NCBI GenBank assembly: GCA_028686425.1
Contig: JAQUBZ010000024.1
Location: 1-37,154, forward strand
Direction of reading: 5' to 3'
Source: Bacteroidales bacterium
GTDB taxonomy: Bacteria > Bacteroidota > Bacteroidia > Bacteroidales > UBA932
Length of the DNA: 37,154 bases
In this document: positions 1-9,100 of the stretch, in pieces
How the letters are laid out: each line of letters begins with the position of its first letter
Numbering within the stretch: position 1 is the stretch's first letter
Notes under the pieces: generated by a model
Seen by the model: only the letters and a program-made list of their open reading frames with translations
The model's database searches: none
What the model was told of the DNA's origin: nothing
Made by a program: the position numbers and the translations under genes

Positions 1-281
1 AGAGCATATCCGATGACATGATAATTGACGATACCGCACATTTTCTCAATTTCCGGAAATTGTCCTTGAAGCTGCATTGAAACGGAGTGGTTTGATGAAT
101 AACCGCTCTCATTTCCAATCAGATAGATTCTGTCCTTGTTAGTATGGAATCTGTCAATTCCAAGCATGCTGTTGCCATAATCTGCAATAAGTATCACAAA
201 CATAAGCGATACTGCAAGCCCAAATAGATTGATGGCTGTATAAAGTTTATTTTTGCCTAAGAATTTAAAAAATGTCTTCAT
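1..281 (-). CDS. FtsX/MacB-like ABC transporter permease, N-terminal part (runs off the window)
   Basis: The minus strand is open from an ATG at 281 to the window edge, giving the first 93 residues. It begins MKTFFKFLGKNKLYTAINL and runs into a single hydrophobic helix (about residues 14-38, with INLFGLAVSLMFVILIADY). A short basic N terminus, one membrane helix and then an extracytoplasmic domain is the usual start of the FtsX/MacB-type permeases abundant in Bacteroidetes. These normally work with an ATPase and an HlyD-like adaptor in efflux or envelope transport; neither partner is in view. The residues after the helix (GIDRFHTNKDRIYLIGNESG) resemble the start of the MacB periplasmic core. 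The promoter at 307-333 is of sigma-54 type, so expression probably depends on an enhancer-binding regulator. Substrate cannot be inferred. Confidence 0.8.
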   Translation of the reverse strand, partial: MKTFFKFLGKNKLYTAINLFGLAVSLMFVILIADYGNSMLGIDRFHTNKDRIYLIGNESGYSSNHSVSMQLQGQFPEIEKMCGIVNYHVIGYA

Positions 282-306
282 TACTCAGTTTTATTAAACA
301 TATCAA

Positions 307-333
307 GATGGATGTTTTGCGAATAGTGTGCCA
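307..333 (-). promoter_or_regulatory. Sigma-54 (-24/-12) promoter of the ABC permease gene
   Basis: Read on the minus strand, 333-318 is TGGCACACTATTCGCA. The GG of the -24 element and the GC of the -12 element have the exact spacing of the sigma-54 consensus TGGCAC-N5-TTGC, with one mismatch (TCGC for TTGC). The predicted start near 307 leaves a leader of about 25 bases before the ATG at 281. The two palindromes at 388-428 sit where an enhancer-binding protein would be expected. Confidence 0.8.
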
Positions 334-387
334 ATATGTATAATACGCTGTATGTCAATAGTATATTGTGTATGGTTGCAGTCCCGT

Positions 388-428
388 GTGTCCATTTTTT
401 AGACACTACGTGTCAAGTGATTAGACAC
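388..428. promoter_or_regulatory. Two tandem enhancer (UAS) palindromes, GTGTC-N9-GACAC
   Basis: GTGTC-N9-GACAC occurs at 388-406 and again at 410-428, both with perfect 5-base arms. The centres are 22 bases apart, about two helical turns. They lie about 90 and 112 bases upstream of the predicted sigma-54 start, a normal distance for a bacterial enhancer-binding protein. The regulator is not in the window. Confidence 0.7.
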
Positions 429-441
429 ATGGGGACAATAT

Positions 442-475
442 AAAAGGAGTGTCAATTTTGCCTGACACTCCTTTT
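442..475 (-). terminator. Intrinsic terminator after the peptide transporter gene
   Basis: Perfect 13-base inverted repeat: AAAAGGAGTGTCA (442-454), an 8-base loop, and TGACACTCCTTTT (463-475). It lies 20 bases past the stop of the minus-strand transporter gene. The A/T ends of the stem supply the U-tract in either direction. Confidence 0.75.
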
Positions 476-494
476 ATGAATTTATTTCTATAGA

Positions 495-2060
495 TTATTT
501 ATCTGCTGTAACTTTTTCAAGCCATTTGACCATTCCGAACATTACACTCATAGATATTATGCAAACCACAAAGAATACTGTCCAGCATTTCCAAATAGGC
601 CATGCATTATACATCAAAGGTCCAATCCACAATAGGAGATTTCCAACGGCAGTTGCTCCAAGCCATAAGCCTTGACATAGACCCAATAAGTGTTTAGGTG
701 CAACTTTAGAGACGAAAGACAATCCTAAAGGTGAAATAAACAACTCTGCTACAGTCAGGAAGAAGTAGGTTACGATAAGAACCCACCAATGTGCTTTGGA
801 TGCTAATTGTGCGTCAATAGGTGAAGCTTTAAACTCCGTTGCAGACGGATATCCCTGGATGTATGAGAAAATAGCAAGAAATAAGAAAGCCAAACCGGCA
901 ATGAGCATACCGATGCTGATCTTTTTAGGGGTAGATATCGCTCTCTTTTTACGAGCAAATGTTGAGAATATCCACATAATGACAGGGGTCAGAACAATCA
1001 CAAAGAATGGATTGATAGCCTGCCATATTTCCGGAGCTACAGCTGAAGAGTCAACGAAGTCTCGAGCAAAGAAAGAGAGGGACATTCCATTTTGATGGAA
1101 TGAGAACCAGAAGAAAATAACAATACCCAGAACGGCAAACAAAGCAGTCATACGTTGTTTTATCTCTTTTGCCATAGCTGTCTTCTCTTCAGGAGTATAT
1201 GAAACGGATTCTTGTTTTGACTTTTTCGCAGGTGTAGGGAATTGTTTCTGACATAAGATGAAAATCACTAAAGATATCAACATCGCAACAACGGAAGCAA
1301 TAAATGAATAGTGAATACCTTCATTGAAAACCTGTAAATAACTTTGACAACTATTGGCAAGGTCCGAAATGTTACCACCGGCAGCCGCCAACAATTGATT
1401 AAGGTTATTTAATGATTCCGGAAGCATGTTATTGGCATTGTTTAAGAACTCATGGCAAAGGGCGGGAAGCTGTGCGTTATACACAAGGTTGTTTGCACCC
1501 AACCACCACTCTCTCAGGAGGGGAGCCACAAAAGGAGCGATTAAGCCACCGATATTGATAAAGACATAAAAAATCTGGAAGCCTGAATCTCTTTTGCTTT
1601 TAGCTAACTTTAATGCGTCCGGACCGTTTTTAGCCGCTTCTATTTCAAAATTGTCATACATCTGACCAACAATTGCCTGAAGGTTTCCTTTAAATAAACC
1701 ATTACCGAAGGCAATCAGAAATAGAGCCAGACAGGTCAGAGGAAGCAGCCAACTTGTATTGGCGGTTGTTGCTAAAATAGGAATAGACAAAAGGATATAT
1801 CCACAAGCCATGGTTATGAGCCCTTTCTTAATGGTTCCCTTATAATTTTGGGTACGGTCGGCAATGATACCACCGACTAAACTAAGGATGTATATTCCGG
1901 CATAAAAAAATGAATAAATAGTCCCGCTTGTCTCTTCGGAAAGTCCAAATTTTGAACAAAGGAACAACACAAGTACGGCGTTCATGATGTAGTAGCCGAA
2001 ACGCTCTCCCATGTTACTGAGAGCCGCTGCCAACAATCCTTTTGGATGATTTTTGAACAT
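495..2060 (-). CDS. POT/PTR-family proton-dependent oligopeptide transporter (MFS)
   Basis: A 521-residue polytopic membrane protein with about 12-14 hydrophobic segments, the usual size for a bacterial POT transporter, which couples proton entry to uptake of di- and tripeptides. The first helix carries the family signature region as NMGERFGYY (residues 16-24), and the loop after helix 2 carries GGIIADRTQNYKG, like the MFS/POT loop. The signature is normally ExxER; here the first glutamate is asparagine while ExR is kept, so coupling may differ from model POTs. A long polar insert (about residues 180-250) separates two helices in the middle of the protein. The start is the first ATG and matches the usual MFKNHPKGLL-type beginning. 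It is a single-gene unit with its own terminator. Confidence 0.9.
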   Translation of the reverse strand: MFKNHPKGLLAAALSNMGERFGYYIMNAVLVLFLCSKFGLSEETSGTIYSFFYAGIYILSLVGGIIADRTQNYKGTIKKGLITMACGYILLSIPILATTANTSWLLPLTCLALFLIAFGNGLFKGNLQAIVGQMYDNFEIEAAKNGPDALKLAKSKRDSGFQIFYVFINIGGLIAPFVAPLLREWWLGANNLVYNAQLPALCHEFLNNANNMLPESLNNLNQLLAAAGGNISDLANSCQSYLQVFNEGIHYSFIASVVAMLISLVIFILCQKQFPTPAKKSKQESVSYTPEEKTAMAKEIKQRMTALFAVLGIVIFFWFSFHQNGMSLSFFARDFVDSSAVAPEIWQAINPFFVIVLTPVIMWIFSTFARKKRAISTPKKISIGMLIAGLAFLFLAIFSYIQGYPSATEFKASPIDAQLASKAHWWVLIVTYFFLTVAELFISPLGLSFVSKVAPKHLLGLCQGLWLGATAVGNLLLWIGPLMYNAWPIWKCWTVFFVVCIISMSVMFGMVKWLEKVTADK

Positions 2061-2151
2061 AAATTAAGTTATTAGTTATTATAAAATGATTTAAATAAAT
2101 TGCTCATTTCAACATATAAGTCACAAAGATATTAATTTTTGATAATTTTCC

Positions 2152-2180
2152 TTGTATTTTATAAACTTTCGATAACTTTG
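2152..2180 (+). promoter_or_regulatory. Bacteroidetes-type promoter for the DUF4831 gene
   Basis: TTG (2152-2154), 18 bases, then TAACTTTG (2173-2180) fits the Bacteroidetes TTTG-N19-21-TAnnTTTG pattern. The predicted start is near 2187, about 95 bases before the ATG. The 220-base gap also has to hold the unlocated promoter of the divergent peptide transporter. Confidence 0.5.
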
Positions 2181-2280
2181 CTTTAGTGCAAAATAAATAG
2201 TATATTCGCCTTTTGTAATAAAACTCGTCAACCGGATATTTTGGAGTGATATTTGATATAATTAAAGAAAAAGTATTTAT

Positions 2281-3363
2281 ATGAGCAATTTATTTAAAAC
2301 GGGATTGTGTGCTCTGATGGTGGGTATTTCTGCTGCGACTTTTGCCCAGACAAATGTCAATGCCATCCCCAATGGAGCGGTAATATATTCATTGCCAAAC
2401 ACTTCAATTAGTTTGTCGGTAGAAGCGACAAGCGAAATATTTACAGCAGGGCCATACGCCAGATATGCACAAAAGTATCTTGGCGCCGAAGCCCGCACTC
2501 AGGACGAGGTGAGCTATCGCCTTGGTTCGATTCAGTTTGTACCCTATATCGAAGCTGATCCCAATTCCAAAATAGCGATTAATTTGAATGGCAAAGGGGT
2601 GGCCGCTGCCAATTTTCTGCAATTTTGTGCACAAGGGCTGATTATCACTTCCGACAGCTATACGGGGAAGTCTGAATCGTGGCGATTCCCTTCAATTGCC
2701 AACAACGATCAATTTGCCGGTAAAGGGGTAGGTGGCAATTTGACAAGTACCACCACTACTCTTTATAAGACGGTCAGGACTGAAAACGGATTCAGGCGTG
2801 TAGCCGTTCCTCAAAATCAGGTAGTCGAGAAGTCTGCCGAAAAGAAGGCTGAAGAGATTGCCAACAGTATATTTGATCTTCGTCGTCAGAGAGTTCAGAT
2901 TATTACGGGCAATACCGATGCTACTTTCAGTGGAGAGGCGTTGGGGGCTGCAATTGCGGAGATTAACCGATTGGAGCAGGAATATCTCAGCCTGTTTTTC
3001 GGGGTGACCGAAACATCTATTCAGAAAATGAGTTTTGACGTGATACCTCGTGCCGACAATCCGAAGCAGATATATGTCGCATTCCGTATTTCCGACACGC
3101 AGGGTCTGCTTCCTGCCAACAATATGTCAGGAAGGCCCATTGTCCTCGAATTGACTATCGATCAGGCTGAACTGAACAGCGCCATTACGGGAAATGTACA
3201 GTCAGGCAAGAGCAAAGAACAGCAACTTATATATTACAGGGTCCCTGCAGTTGCCACTGCCAAAATCATGGATGGTCAGACACTGCTGCTTCAGACAAGA
3301 GTTCCGGTATATCAGCTCGGACGTACTCTGTCTTTCCCTATTGATATAGCAATATCCAAATAG
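2281..3363 (+). CDS. DUF4831 family secreted protein
   Basis: A 360-residue protein with a Sec signal peptide (about residues 1-22, ending TFAQ). The segment after it (GAVIYSLPNTSISLSVEATSEIF... then GPYARYAQKYLGA) matches my recollection of DUF4831, a family largely confined to Bacteroidetes and of unknown function. The rest alternates short beta-like segments with a charged stretch around residues 180-200 (VVEKSAEKKAEEIANSIFDL). No catalytic motif is apparent. The location is probably periplasmic or outer-membrane-associated. It lies 35 bases upstream of pepD on the same strand with no terminator between, so the two are probably co-transcribed. The family call is good; the role is unknown. 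Confidence 0.75.
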   Translation: MSNLFKTGLCALMVGISAATFAQTNVNAIPNGAVIYSLPNTSISLSVEATSEIFTAGPYARYAQKYLGAEARTQDEVSYRLGSIQFVPYIEADPNSKIAINLNGKGVAAANFLQFCAQGLIITSDSYTGKSESWRFPSIANNDQFAGKGVGGNLTSTTTTLYKTVRTENGFRRVAVPQNQVVEKSAEKKAEEIANSIFDLRRQRVQIITGNTDATFSGEALGAAIAEINRLEQEYLSLFFGVTETSIQKMSFDVIPRADNPKQIYVAFRISDTQGLLPANNMSGRPIVLELTIDQAELNSAITGNVQSGKSKEQQLIYYRVPAVATAKIMDGQTLLLQTRVPVYQLGRTLSFPIDIAISK

Positions 3364-3398
3364 ACAACTTATTATATAATTTTTGAACACTGAATATT

Positions 3399-4862
3399 AT
3401 GACAATTTCAAATTTAAATCCACAGAGAGTCTGGAAGAATTTCTATTCTCTCACACAGATTCCCCGTCCTTCCAAAAAAGAAGGCAAGGCTGTATTGTTT
3501 CTCGAAAAATTTGGTAAAGACCTCGGTCTCGAAACCATAAAGGACGAATTGGGCAATATTATCATCCGCAAACCTGCAACTAAAGGGATGGAGGACAGAA
3601 TGGGCATTATTCTTCAAGCCCATATCGATATGGTTCCTCAAAAAAACAACGATAAAGTACACAATTGGGAAAAAGACCCGATCGAACCGCGTATTGTAAA
3701 GCAGGATGGTGAAGATTGGGTATATGCAACAGGTACTACTCTTGGCGCTGACGATGGCCTCGGCTGCGCGGTGGCAATGGCTGTACTTGAGGCAAAAGAT
3801 CTTGTCCACGGCCCTGTAGAAGCATTGTTTACAATTGACGAAGAGACAGGAATGACCGGTGCAAGAGGTTTGAAGGCAGGATTGCTTAAAGGAGATATTC
3901 TTGTAAATCTTGACTCGGAAACAGAGGGTGAACTATACGTGGGATGTGCAGGCGGTCTTGATGCAACTGCTACATTCAAATACAAGGAAGAAGACCTTCC
4001 TAAAGGCTATAAAGTATTTGAAATCAACGTTAAGGGACTTCGCGGAGGTCACTCCGGAATGGAGATTAATGAAGGTCGCGGCAATGCAAACAAGACAATG
4101 GTCCGTATTCTTCTTCCTATTTTGAGAGATTTGAAAGGCAAGCTGGTTTCTATCGAAGGCGGTAATCTTAGAAACGCCATCCCTCGTGAGGCAGTTGCCA
4201 AAGTGGCTGTTCCAAAAGAGAATGCAGACAAAGTCAATGAATTGGTTAACCGCGTGTTCGCAGAGGTCAAGAATGAGATTTCAGCCATTGACCCTAATGT
4301 CCGGATATTTGCAGAGCCTTCTACTGCAAAGAAGGTTATGGCCGGCAATGTTGCACTGAAGATGGTCAAGGCCGTTTATGCCTGCCCTAATGCCGTTGAC
4401 AGAATGAGCCTTGCAATGCCTGATCTTGTCGAGACTTCCAATAACCTTGCTATTGTCAAATCAGAGAAAGGTCAGATATTTATCAAATGTCTGCTCCGCG
4501 GTTCTCTCGATTCTGCCAAAATTGATTTGGGCGAATCTATCCGTGCCGCTTTTGAACTTGCAGGTGCAAAGGTTACAATGACAGGCGGTTATTCAGGATG
4601 GCAGCCAAACATGAATTCTCCGATTTTGAAGACCATGAAATCAATTTACAAGAAACTTTACGGAGTTGAAGCTGACGTGAAAGCTATTCACGCCGGTCTT
4701 GAGTGTGGTATTCTCGGTGCAACTTATCCTCATTGGGATATGATTTCATGCGGACCTACCCTCAAATCTCCTCATTCTCCGGACGAAAGAGTATATGTCG
4801 CTTCGGTTCCAAAATGGTGGGATTTCATCGTTAAAGTGCTGGAAGATGCTCCCAAAAAGTAA
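3399..4862 (+). CDS. pepD: Aminoacyl-histidine dipeptidase (M20C zinc peptidase)
   Basis: A 487-residue cytoplasmic protein without a signal peptide, the normal size for PepD. PepD is a two-zinc M20 peptidase that cleaves dipeptides such as beta-Ala-His and other Xaa-His. Visible metal and catalytic motifs are HIDMV (H75, D77), the bridging aspartate in GADDG (D118), and the general base and metal glutamates in DEETG (E148-E149). The late ligand histidine is expected in the segment near SCGPTLKSPHSPDERV. GGHSGMEI in the centre is the usual start of the lid/dimerisation domain. It sits downstream of the DUF4831 gene and just before the separate promoter of the ribosomal operon. Confidence 0.93.
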   Translation: MTISNLNPQRVWKNFYSLTQIPRPSKKEGKAVLFLEKFGKDLGLETIKDELGNIIIRKPATKGMEDRMGIILQAHIDMVPQKNNDKVHNWEKDPIEPRIVKQDGEDWVYATGTTLGADDGLGCAVAMAVLEAKDLVHGPVEALFTIDEETGMTGARGLKAGLLKGDILVNLDSETEGELYVGCAGGLDATATFKYKEEDLPKGYKVFEINVKGLRGGHSGMEINEGRGNANKTMVRILLPILRDLKGKLVSIEGGNLRNAIPREAVAKVAVPKENADKVNELVNRVFAEVKNEISAIDPNVRIFAEPSTAKKVMAGNVALKMVKAVYACPNAVDRMSLAMPDLVETSNNLAIVKSEKGQIFIKCLLRGSLDSAKIDLGESIRAAFELAGAKVTMTGGYSGWQPNMNSPILKTMKSIYKKLYGVEADVKAIHAGLECGILGATYPHWDMISCGPTLKSPHSPDERVYVASVPKWWDFIVKVLEDAPKK

Positions 4863-4868
4863 TTATAA

Positions 4869-4899
4869 TTTGTCAATTAAATAATAATCACTATATTTG
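4869..4899 (+). promoter_or_regulatory. Promoter of the rpsF-rpsR-rplI operon
   Basis: TTTG (4869-4872), 19 bases, then TATATTTG (4892-4899): a full match to the Bacteroidetes promoter consensus. It starts 7 bases after pepD ends. Transcription should begin near 4905, inside or at the edge of the hairpin at 4901-4926. Confidence 0.8.
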
Positions 4900-4900
4900 C

Positions 4901-4926
4901 AGCCCTTTTGGAAATCCAAAGGGGCT
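4901..4926 (+). promoter_or_regulatory. Hairpin at the pepD/rpsF boundary (terminator for pepD or rpsF leader element)
   Basis: The arms AGCCCTTTTGG (4901-4911) and CCAAAGGGGCT (4916-4926) pair over 11 bases with one G-U, around a 4-base loop, followed by a U-rich run (TTTATTATTTTATT). It looks like an intrinsic terminator for read-through from pepD. Because it begins at the predicted rpsF start site, it could also form at the 5' end of the ribosomal mRNA. I did not see the CCG-bulge motif described for S6:S18-binding leaders. Confidence 0.6.
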
Positions 4927-4955
4927 TTATTATTTTATTAATTAAATACTTAAAA

Positions 4956-5339
4956 ATGTCAAAACAGTACGAAACCGTTTTCATTGCAACTCCCGTTTTA
5001 TCTGAAGCCCAGATGAAGGAAGCGGTTGCCAAGTACACGGACTTCATCAGAGAGAATGGTGGAGAAATCGTGTATGAAGAAGATTGGGGCCTTAAAAAGC
5101 TGGCTTATCCAATCCAGAAAAAAACTACAGGTTTTTATCATTTGATTGAGTTCAAATCCGAACCTGAAGTTATTGCCAAACTTGAAACACAGTACAAACG
5201 TGATGAACGTATCATCCGTTTTCAGACTGTATCTTTGGACAAACACGCTATTGCTTATGCTGAACGTCGCCGTTCAAAGAGAAATGAAACACCGGCTCAA
5301 CCTGCTGCTGCAGCTGCCGAAACAACAACTAACGAATAA
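4956..5339 (+). CDS. rpsF: 30S ribosomal protein S6
   Basis: A 127-residue protein starting [17 protein letters not shown], with the characteristic S6 pattern: beta strand, helix, [20 protein letters not shown], then [28 protein letters not shown]6 binds 16S rRNA in the platform of the small subunit together with S18, whose gene follows. An in-frame ATG exists 48 bases upstream (4908) but lies within the leader hairpin and would add a non-homologous tail, so the ATG at 4956 is chosen. The alanine/proline/threonine-rich C-terminal tail is typical. It is the first gene of a three-gene ribosomal operon. Confidence 0.97.
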   Translation: MSKQYETVFIATPVLSEAQMKEAVAKYTDFIRENGGEIVYEEDWGLKKLAYPIQKKTTGFYHLIEFKSEPEVIAKLETQYKRDERIIRFQTVSLDKHAIAYAERRRSKRNETPAQPAAAAAETTTNE

Positions 5340-5351
5340 GGAGATACAATT

Positions 5352-5618
5352 ATGGCACAACATGATGACATTCGCTATTTAAATCCTCCTACAGTTGAGG
5401 TTAAAAAGAAAAAATACTGCCGTTTCAAAAAAGCGGGTATTAAATATATTGATTACAAGGATGCCGAATTCTTGAAGAAATTCTTGAATGAACAGGGTAA
5501 AATCCTTCCTCGCCGTATTACCGGTACTTCTTTGAAATTCCAAAGAAAGGTTTCTCAAGCTATCAAAAGAGCAAGACATCTCGCTTTGCTTCCTTACGTA
5601 ACCGATTTATTGAAATAG
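5352..5618 (+). CDS. rpsR: 30S ribosomal protein S18
   Basis: An 88-residue basic protein containing [18 protein letters not shown], then [19 protein letters not shown] and [12 protein letters not shown], the conserved S18 core. It pairs with S6 on the platform of the 30S subunit. The gene begins 12 bases after rpsF. One cysteine sits in the N-terminal YCRF; there is no full CxxC zinc ribbon. Confidence 0.97.
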   Translation: MAQHDDIRYLNPPTVEVKKKKYCRFKKAGIKYIDYKDAEFLKKFLNEQGKILPRRITGTSLKFQRKVSQAIKRARHLALLPYVTDLLK

Positions 5619-5628
5619 GAGAAATATT

Positions 5629-6081
5629 ATGGAAATTATATTAAAACAGGACGTTGTCAATCTTGGGCATAAAGACGACATCGTAACAGTAAAAGACGGC
5701 TACGGAGCCAACTATCTTATTCCGCAAGGTATGGCAATCATGGCTACCCCTACTGCCAAAAAGATTCACGCTGAAAACATGAAACAACGCGCTCATAAAG
5801 AGGCTAAGATTCGTGAAGATGCTACAACTCTTGCAAACAAACTTGAAGGTTTGACAGTTAAGGTTGCCACAAAGGTAAGCCAGACCGGTAAGATTTTCGG
5901 TTCCATCAACAATATTCAGGTTGCAGACGCTCTTTTGGCTATGGGACATGAAGTCGATCGCAAGAACATCTCTATAACAGGAGAGGACAATGTTAAACAA
6001 GTTGGTGTTTATGATGCAGTTATCAAATGCTATCGCGATATCAAGGCTAACATTAAAATCGAAGTTGTAGGTGAAGAGTAA
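5629..6081 (+). CDS. rplI: 50S ribosomal protein L9
   Basis: A 150-residue protein starting MEIILKQDVVNLGHKDDIVTVKDGYGANYLIPQG, the conserved N-terminal L9 domain that binds 23S rRNA. A long helix (residues about 40-75, charged and lysine-rich) and the C-terminal domain with GKIFGSINNIQVADAL follow. The length is normal. It starts 10 bases after rpsR and is the last gene of the operon; the terminator at 6101-6134 follows within 20 bases. Confidence 0.97.
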   Translation: MEIILKQDVVNLGHKDDIVTVKDGYGANYLIPQGMAIMATPTAKKIHAENMKQRAHKEAKIREDATTLANKLEGLTVKVATKVSQTGKIFGSINNIQVADALLAMGHEVDRKNISITGEDNVKQVGVYDAVIKCYRDIKANIKIEVVGEE

Positions 6082-6100
6082 TCTTTACTTCAAATAATAT

Positions 6101-6134
6101 AAAAAAGCTCCGTAATTGCTTACGGAGTTTTTTT
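6101..6134. terminator. Bidirectional intrinsic terminator between rplI and the GH92 gene
   Basis: CTCCGTAA (6108-6115), loop TTGC, TTACGGAG (6120-6127), preceded by six A and followed by seven T. It serves the plus-strand ribosomal operon and, because of the A-run, also the minus-strand mannosidase gene that ends at 6154. Confidence 0.9.
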
Positions 6135-6153
6135 ATGCCGGCCTTATACGGAT

Positions 6154-9100
6154 TTATTTGATAATCACTTCATCTACAAAGATATATCCTTGACCTCCGG
6201 CACCGAGATGCCATTTGGGAATTGTTCCGTAATTTTTGGCAAATACCTTGATATAGCGAGCATCGACTCCGGTTGTGTCTGATCCGTCTGAAGGGGTGAT
6301 TGTCAGAATCATATCGTGAATTTGAGGAGTGTAATCGTCCTCTGATACTTTATGTCCGATTCTCCCTGCAAAACTGTAATTCTTTCCATCCGCAGATGTG
6401 TAAAATTCAACATATCGCGGCATCCATATCCATGACTTGATGTCCTGCAGAAATCCGGCACCCACCTGAGTAATGTGTTTGACCTCTTTCATGTCTATTA
6501 CGGCCTCAAAATCTTTGTTCTGATATCCCTGCCATCCTCCAAGCCTGAAATTAAGAGCACCGCGTATGCCGTCAATCAGTCCCTCATCACCGCCCGCACT
6601 ATACTGTCTGCTGTATTTTTTTGTAATTTTTACTGAAAACGTATTGACAACCTTGTTTAATACGGTATTAGTGATGAAACTCCTATTTCCGTTTTCATCC
6701 TCACAATAAGCGCTTATTTCAGCGGAATAATCCACCGTAAACGGGGCTGTGTAGTGCTGATACCCCGAATCTGCATCTTTATCCCTGTTGTATATCTTGT
6801 ACATAATCAGATAATCATCTTTTAATGCCTCAATTGAAACCTGCGTTTTCTCTCTGAACATGGCATTTTCAACCTTGAACCACGGATTGACGACTATTTC
6901 TTCCGAAATAGCAGATACAGGTCTGTCCTCCACTTTTGCTCCGAATGATTCGTCAGGCTTATCCTGCATTGCAAATGTAAAAGTACTTCCGTCCATAATG
7001 TCCGAGTGGTGGAAATATGATTTGGAGTATGCCGTATCATTTTTAGATAGAGATGAAATGTATATATTTTCAGGGGTATTTGCCGGAGCGCTTATTGTAA
7101 ATTTTTTTCCGTTTTCAAGATTAATGACTGCTTTTCTGAAAATAGGGGAGCCGAACACATAAATATCGCTTCCTGGTGTGACAGGGTAGAATCCCAATGC
7201 ACTTAACACGTACCATGCCGACATCTGTCCGCAATCTTCATTTCCGCACAGGCCGTCAGGATATGGTGTGAACAATGTGGTCATGATTTGTCTTGCTATT
7301 TTCTGGGATTTCCAAGGCCTGCCTATATACGAATACAAGTATGCAATGTGGTGGCTCGGCTCATTTCCCTGTACATATTGTCCTATCATCCCCGTCATGT
7401 CTGCCGAATTCCATCCGGAAATATCACTTGAGGCTGAAAATAAGTCATCCATCCGCTTATCGAACTTCTGTTCTCCTCCGAAAAGAGAAACCAGTCCGGA
7501 AATGTCCTGTGGCACATGGAATGAATACTGCCACGAATTGGCTTCGGTATAGTGGACATTAACCTCGCTCGGATTAAACGGGTCGAGCCATATTCCGTTG
7601 ATTCGCGGACGCATAAATCCGGTTGACGGATCATATATATTTTTGTAGAATTGAGCCCTCTTGATATAGGTATTATAGGTGGTAGTGTATGGATTGAAGG
7701 AGTTTTGAACTACGAGTTTGAATATGGTATCGGTTTCGGCTACTGCAACTGATCTGTTGCCGGACTCCTTCTTCCTCATATAGTCGGCAACTTGGGCAAT
7801 GCACCAGTCATCGTAAGCATATTCAAGAGTTTTAGATACAGATTCGTGCTCTTTTTCGGCAAGGACGAGGCCGTTGTCACGATAGACGTCTATGCCGAAT
7901 TCCTGTTTGTTGGAACTCTCAACCATGGCTTCCAAAGCGTGATCTATGTCAAAATCGGTAATGCCTTTGGCTATCGCATCTGCAATGACGGAGATGGAAT
8001 GGTATCCTATCATGCAATTTGTCTCATTGCCCGACAGCTCCCATATAGGTAATTTGCCACACTGATCGTAGATTGCCAGAAACGATTTGATAAAGTCAAC
8101 CGTCCTCTCTCTTTCTATAATTGTAAATAGCGGGTGAAGTGCTCTGAATGTATCCCATAAAGAAAATACAGTATATTGTTCGTGGTATTCCGCCTTGTGA
8201 ACCATGCGATCCATTCCACGATACTCTCCATTTACATCAGAATAGAGGCAGGGGGAGATAGCAGTGTGATAAAGCGCTGTGTAGAAAGTAGATTTGTCGC
8301 GTTCCGTGGCCTCTTTGTCAACTTCTATTTTTGAAAGGTATCTTTCCCACGCTTTTTCTGCCGAGTAGAGCATTCCGTTAAAACCTCTCATGGTGACTTC
8401 CGATTCCATATTCAATTTGGCATTGGCTTCCGATACGGATGATATGCCCACCTTGACGGTAAGGTTGTCGAATATGTTGCGCTTGAATCGGAGAATAGCT
8501 TTCGATCCGAACGTTCTTTCCTTATTAAGTACCTGTACATCATCTATTTGATTGGAAAACTCCATATAGAAATAGACAATCTGATCGTTGGCCCATGATT
8601 TGGACTGCCTGTACCCCTGTATTGCCTTTTTGTTGACGACTTCAATATAGGAGTCTATTACATCGTCTCGATGCTCAAGATCAATAATTATCTCAGGTTG
8701 AGTTTTTTTAGGGTATTTGTATTTGTGCATTCCTGCACGACGTCCTACTGTGAGTTGTGCATTTACTCCCCATTTGTCGAGAAATACTTCATAGTAGCCC
8801 GGTGAAGCTTTTTCGTTCTTATGGTTGAAAGGAGATTTGTAATACTCCGTAAAGATGTAATCCGCAGGGTATTCACCTCCATTTGAACCACTCTCTTTAT
8901 CCATCCGTCTGACGGTTTTTTCATAGTCCGTCACCGGCATTACCAAAATATCACAATAGTCGGCGCACCCTGTTCCGCTCAGATGTGTATGGCTGAATCC
9001 CCATATTGTCGAATCGGAATAGTGGTATCCGGAGCATCCGTCCCAATTGTCTTCTCTCGTGTCCGGCCCGAGTTGCATCATTCCGAAAGGATATACAGCT

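Noticed and set aside
4908-4955. Sixteen extra codons at the start of rpsF
   Set aside because: They fall in the leader hairpin and have no counterpart in S6 proteins.
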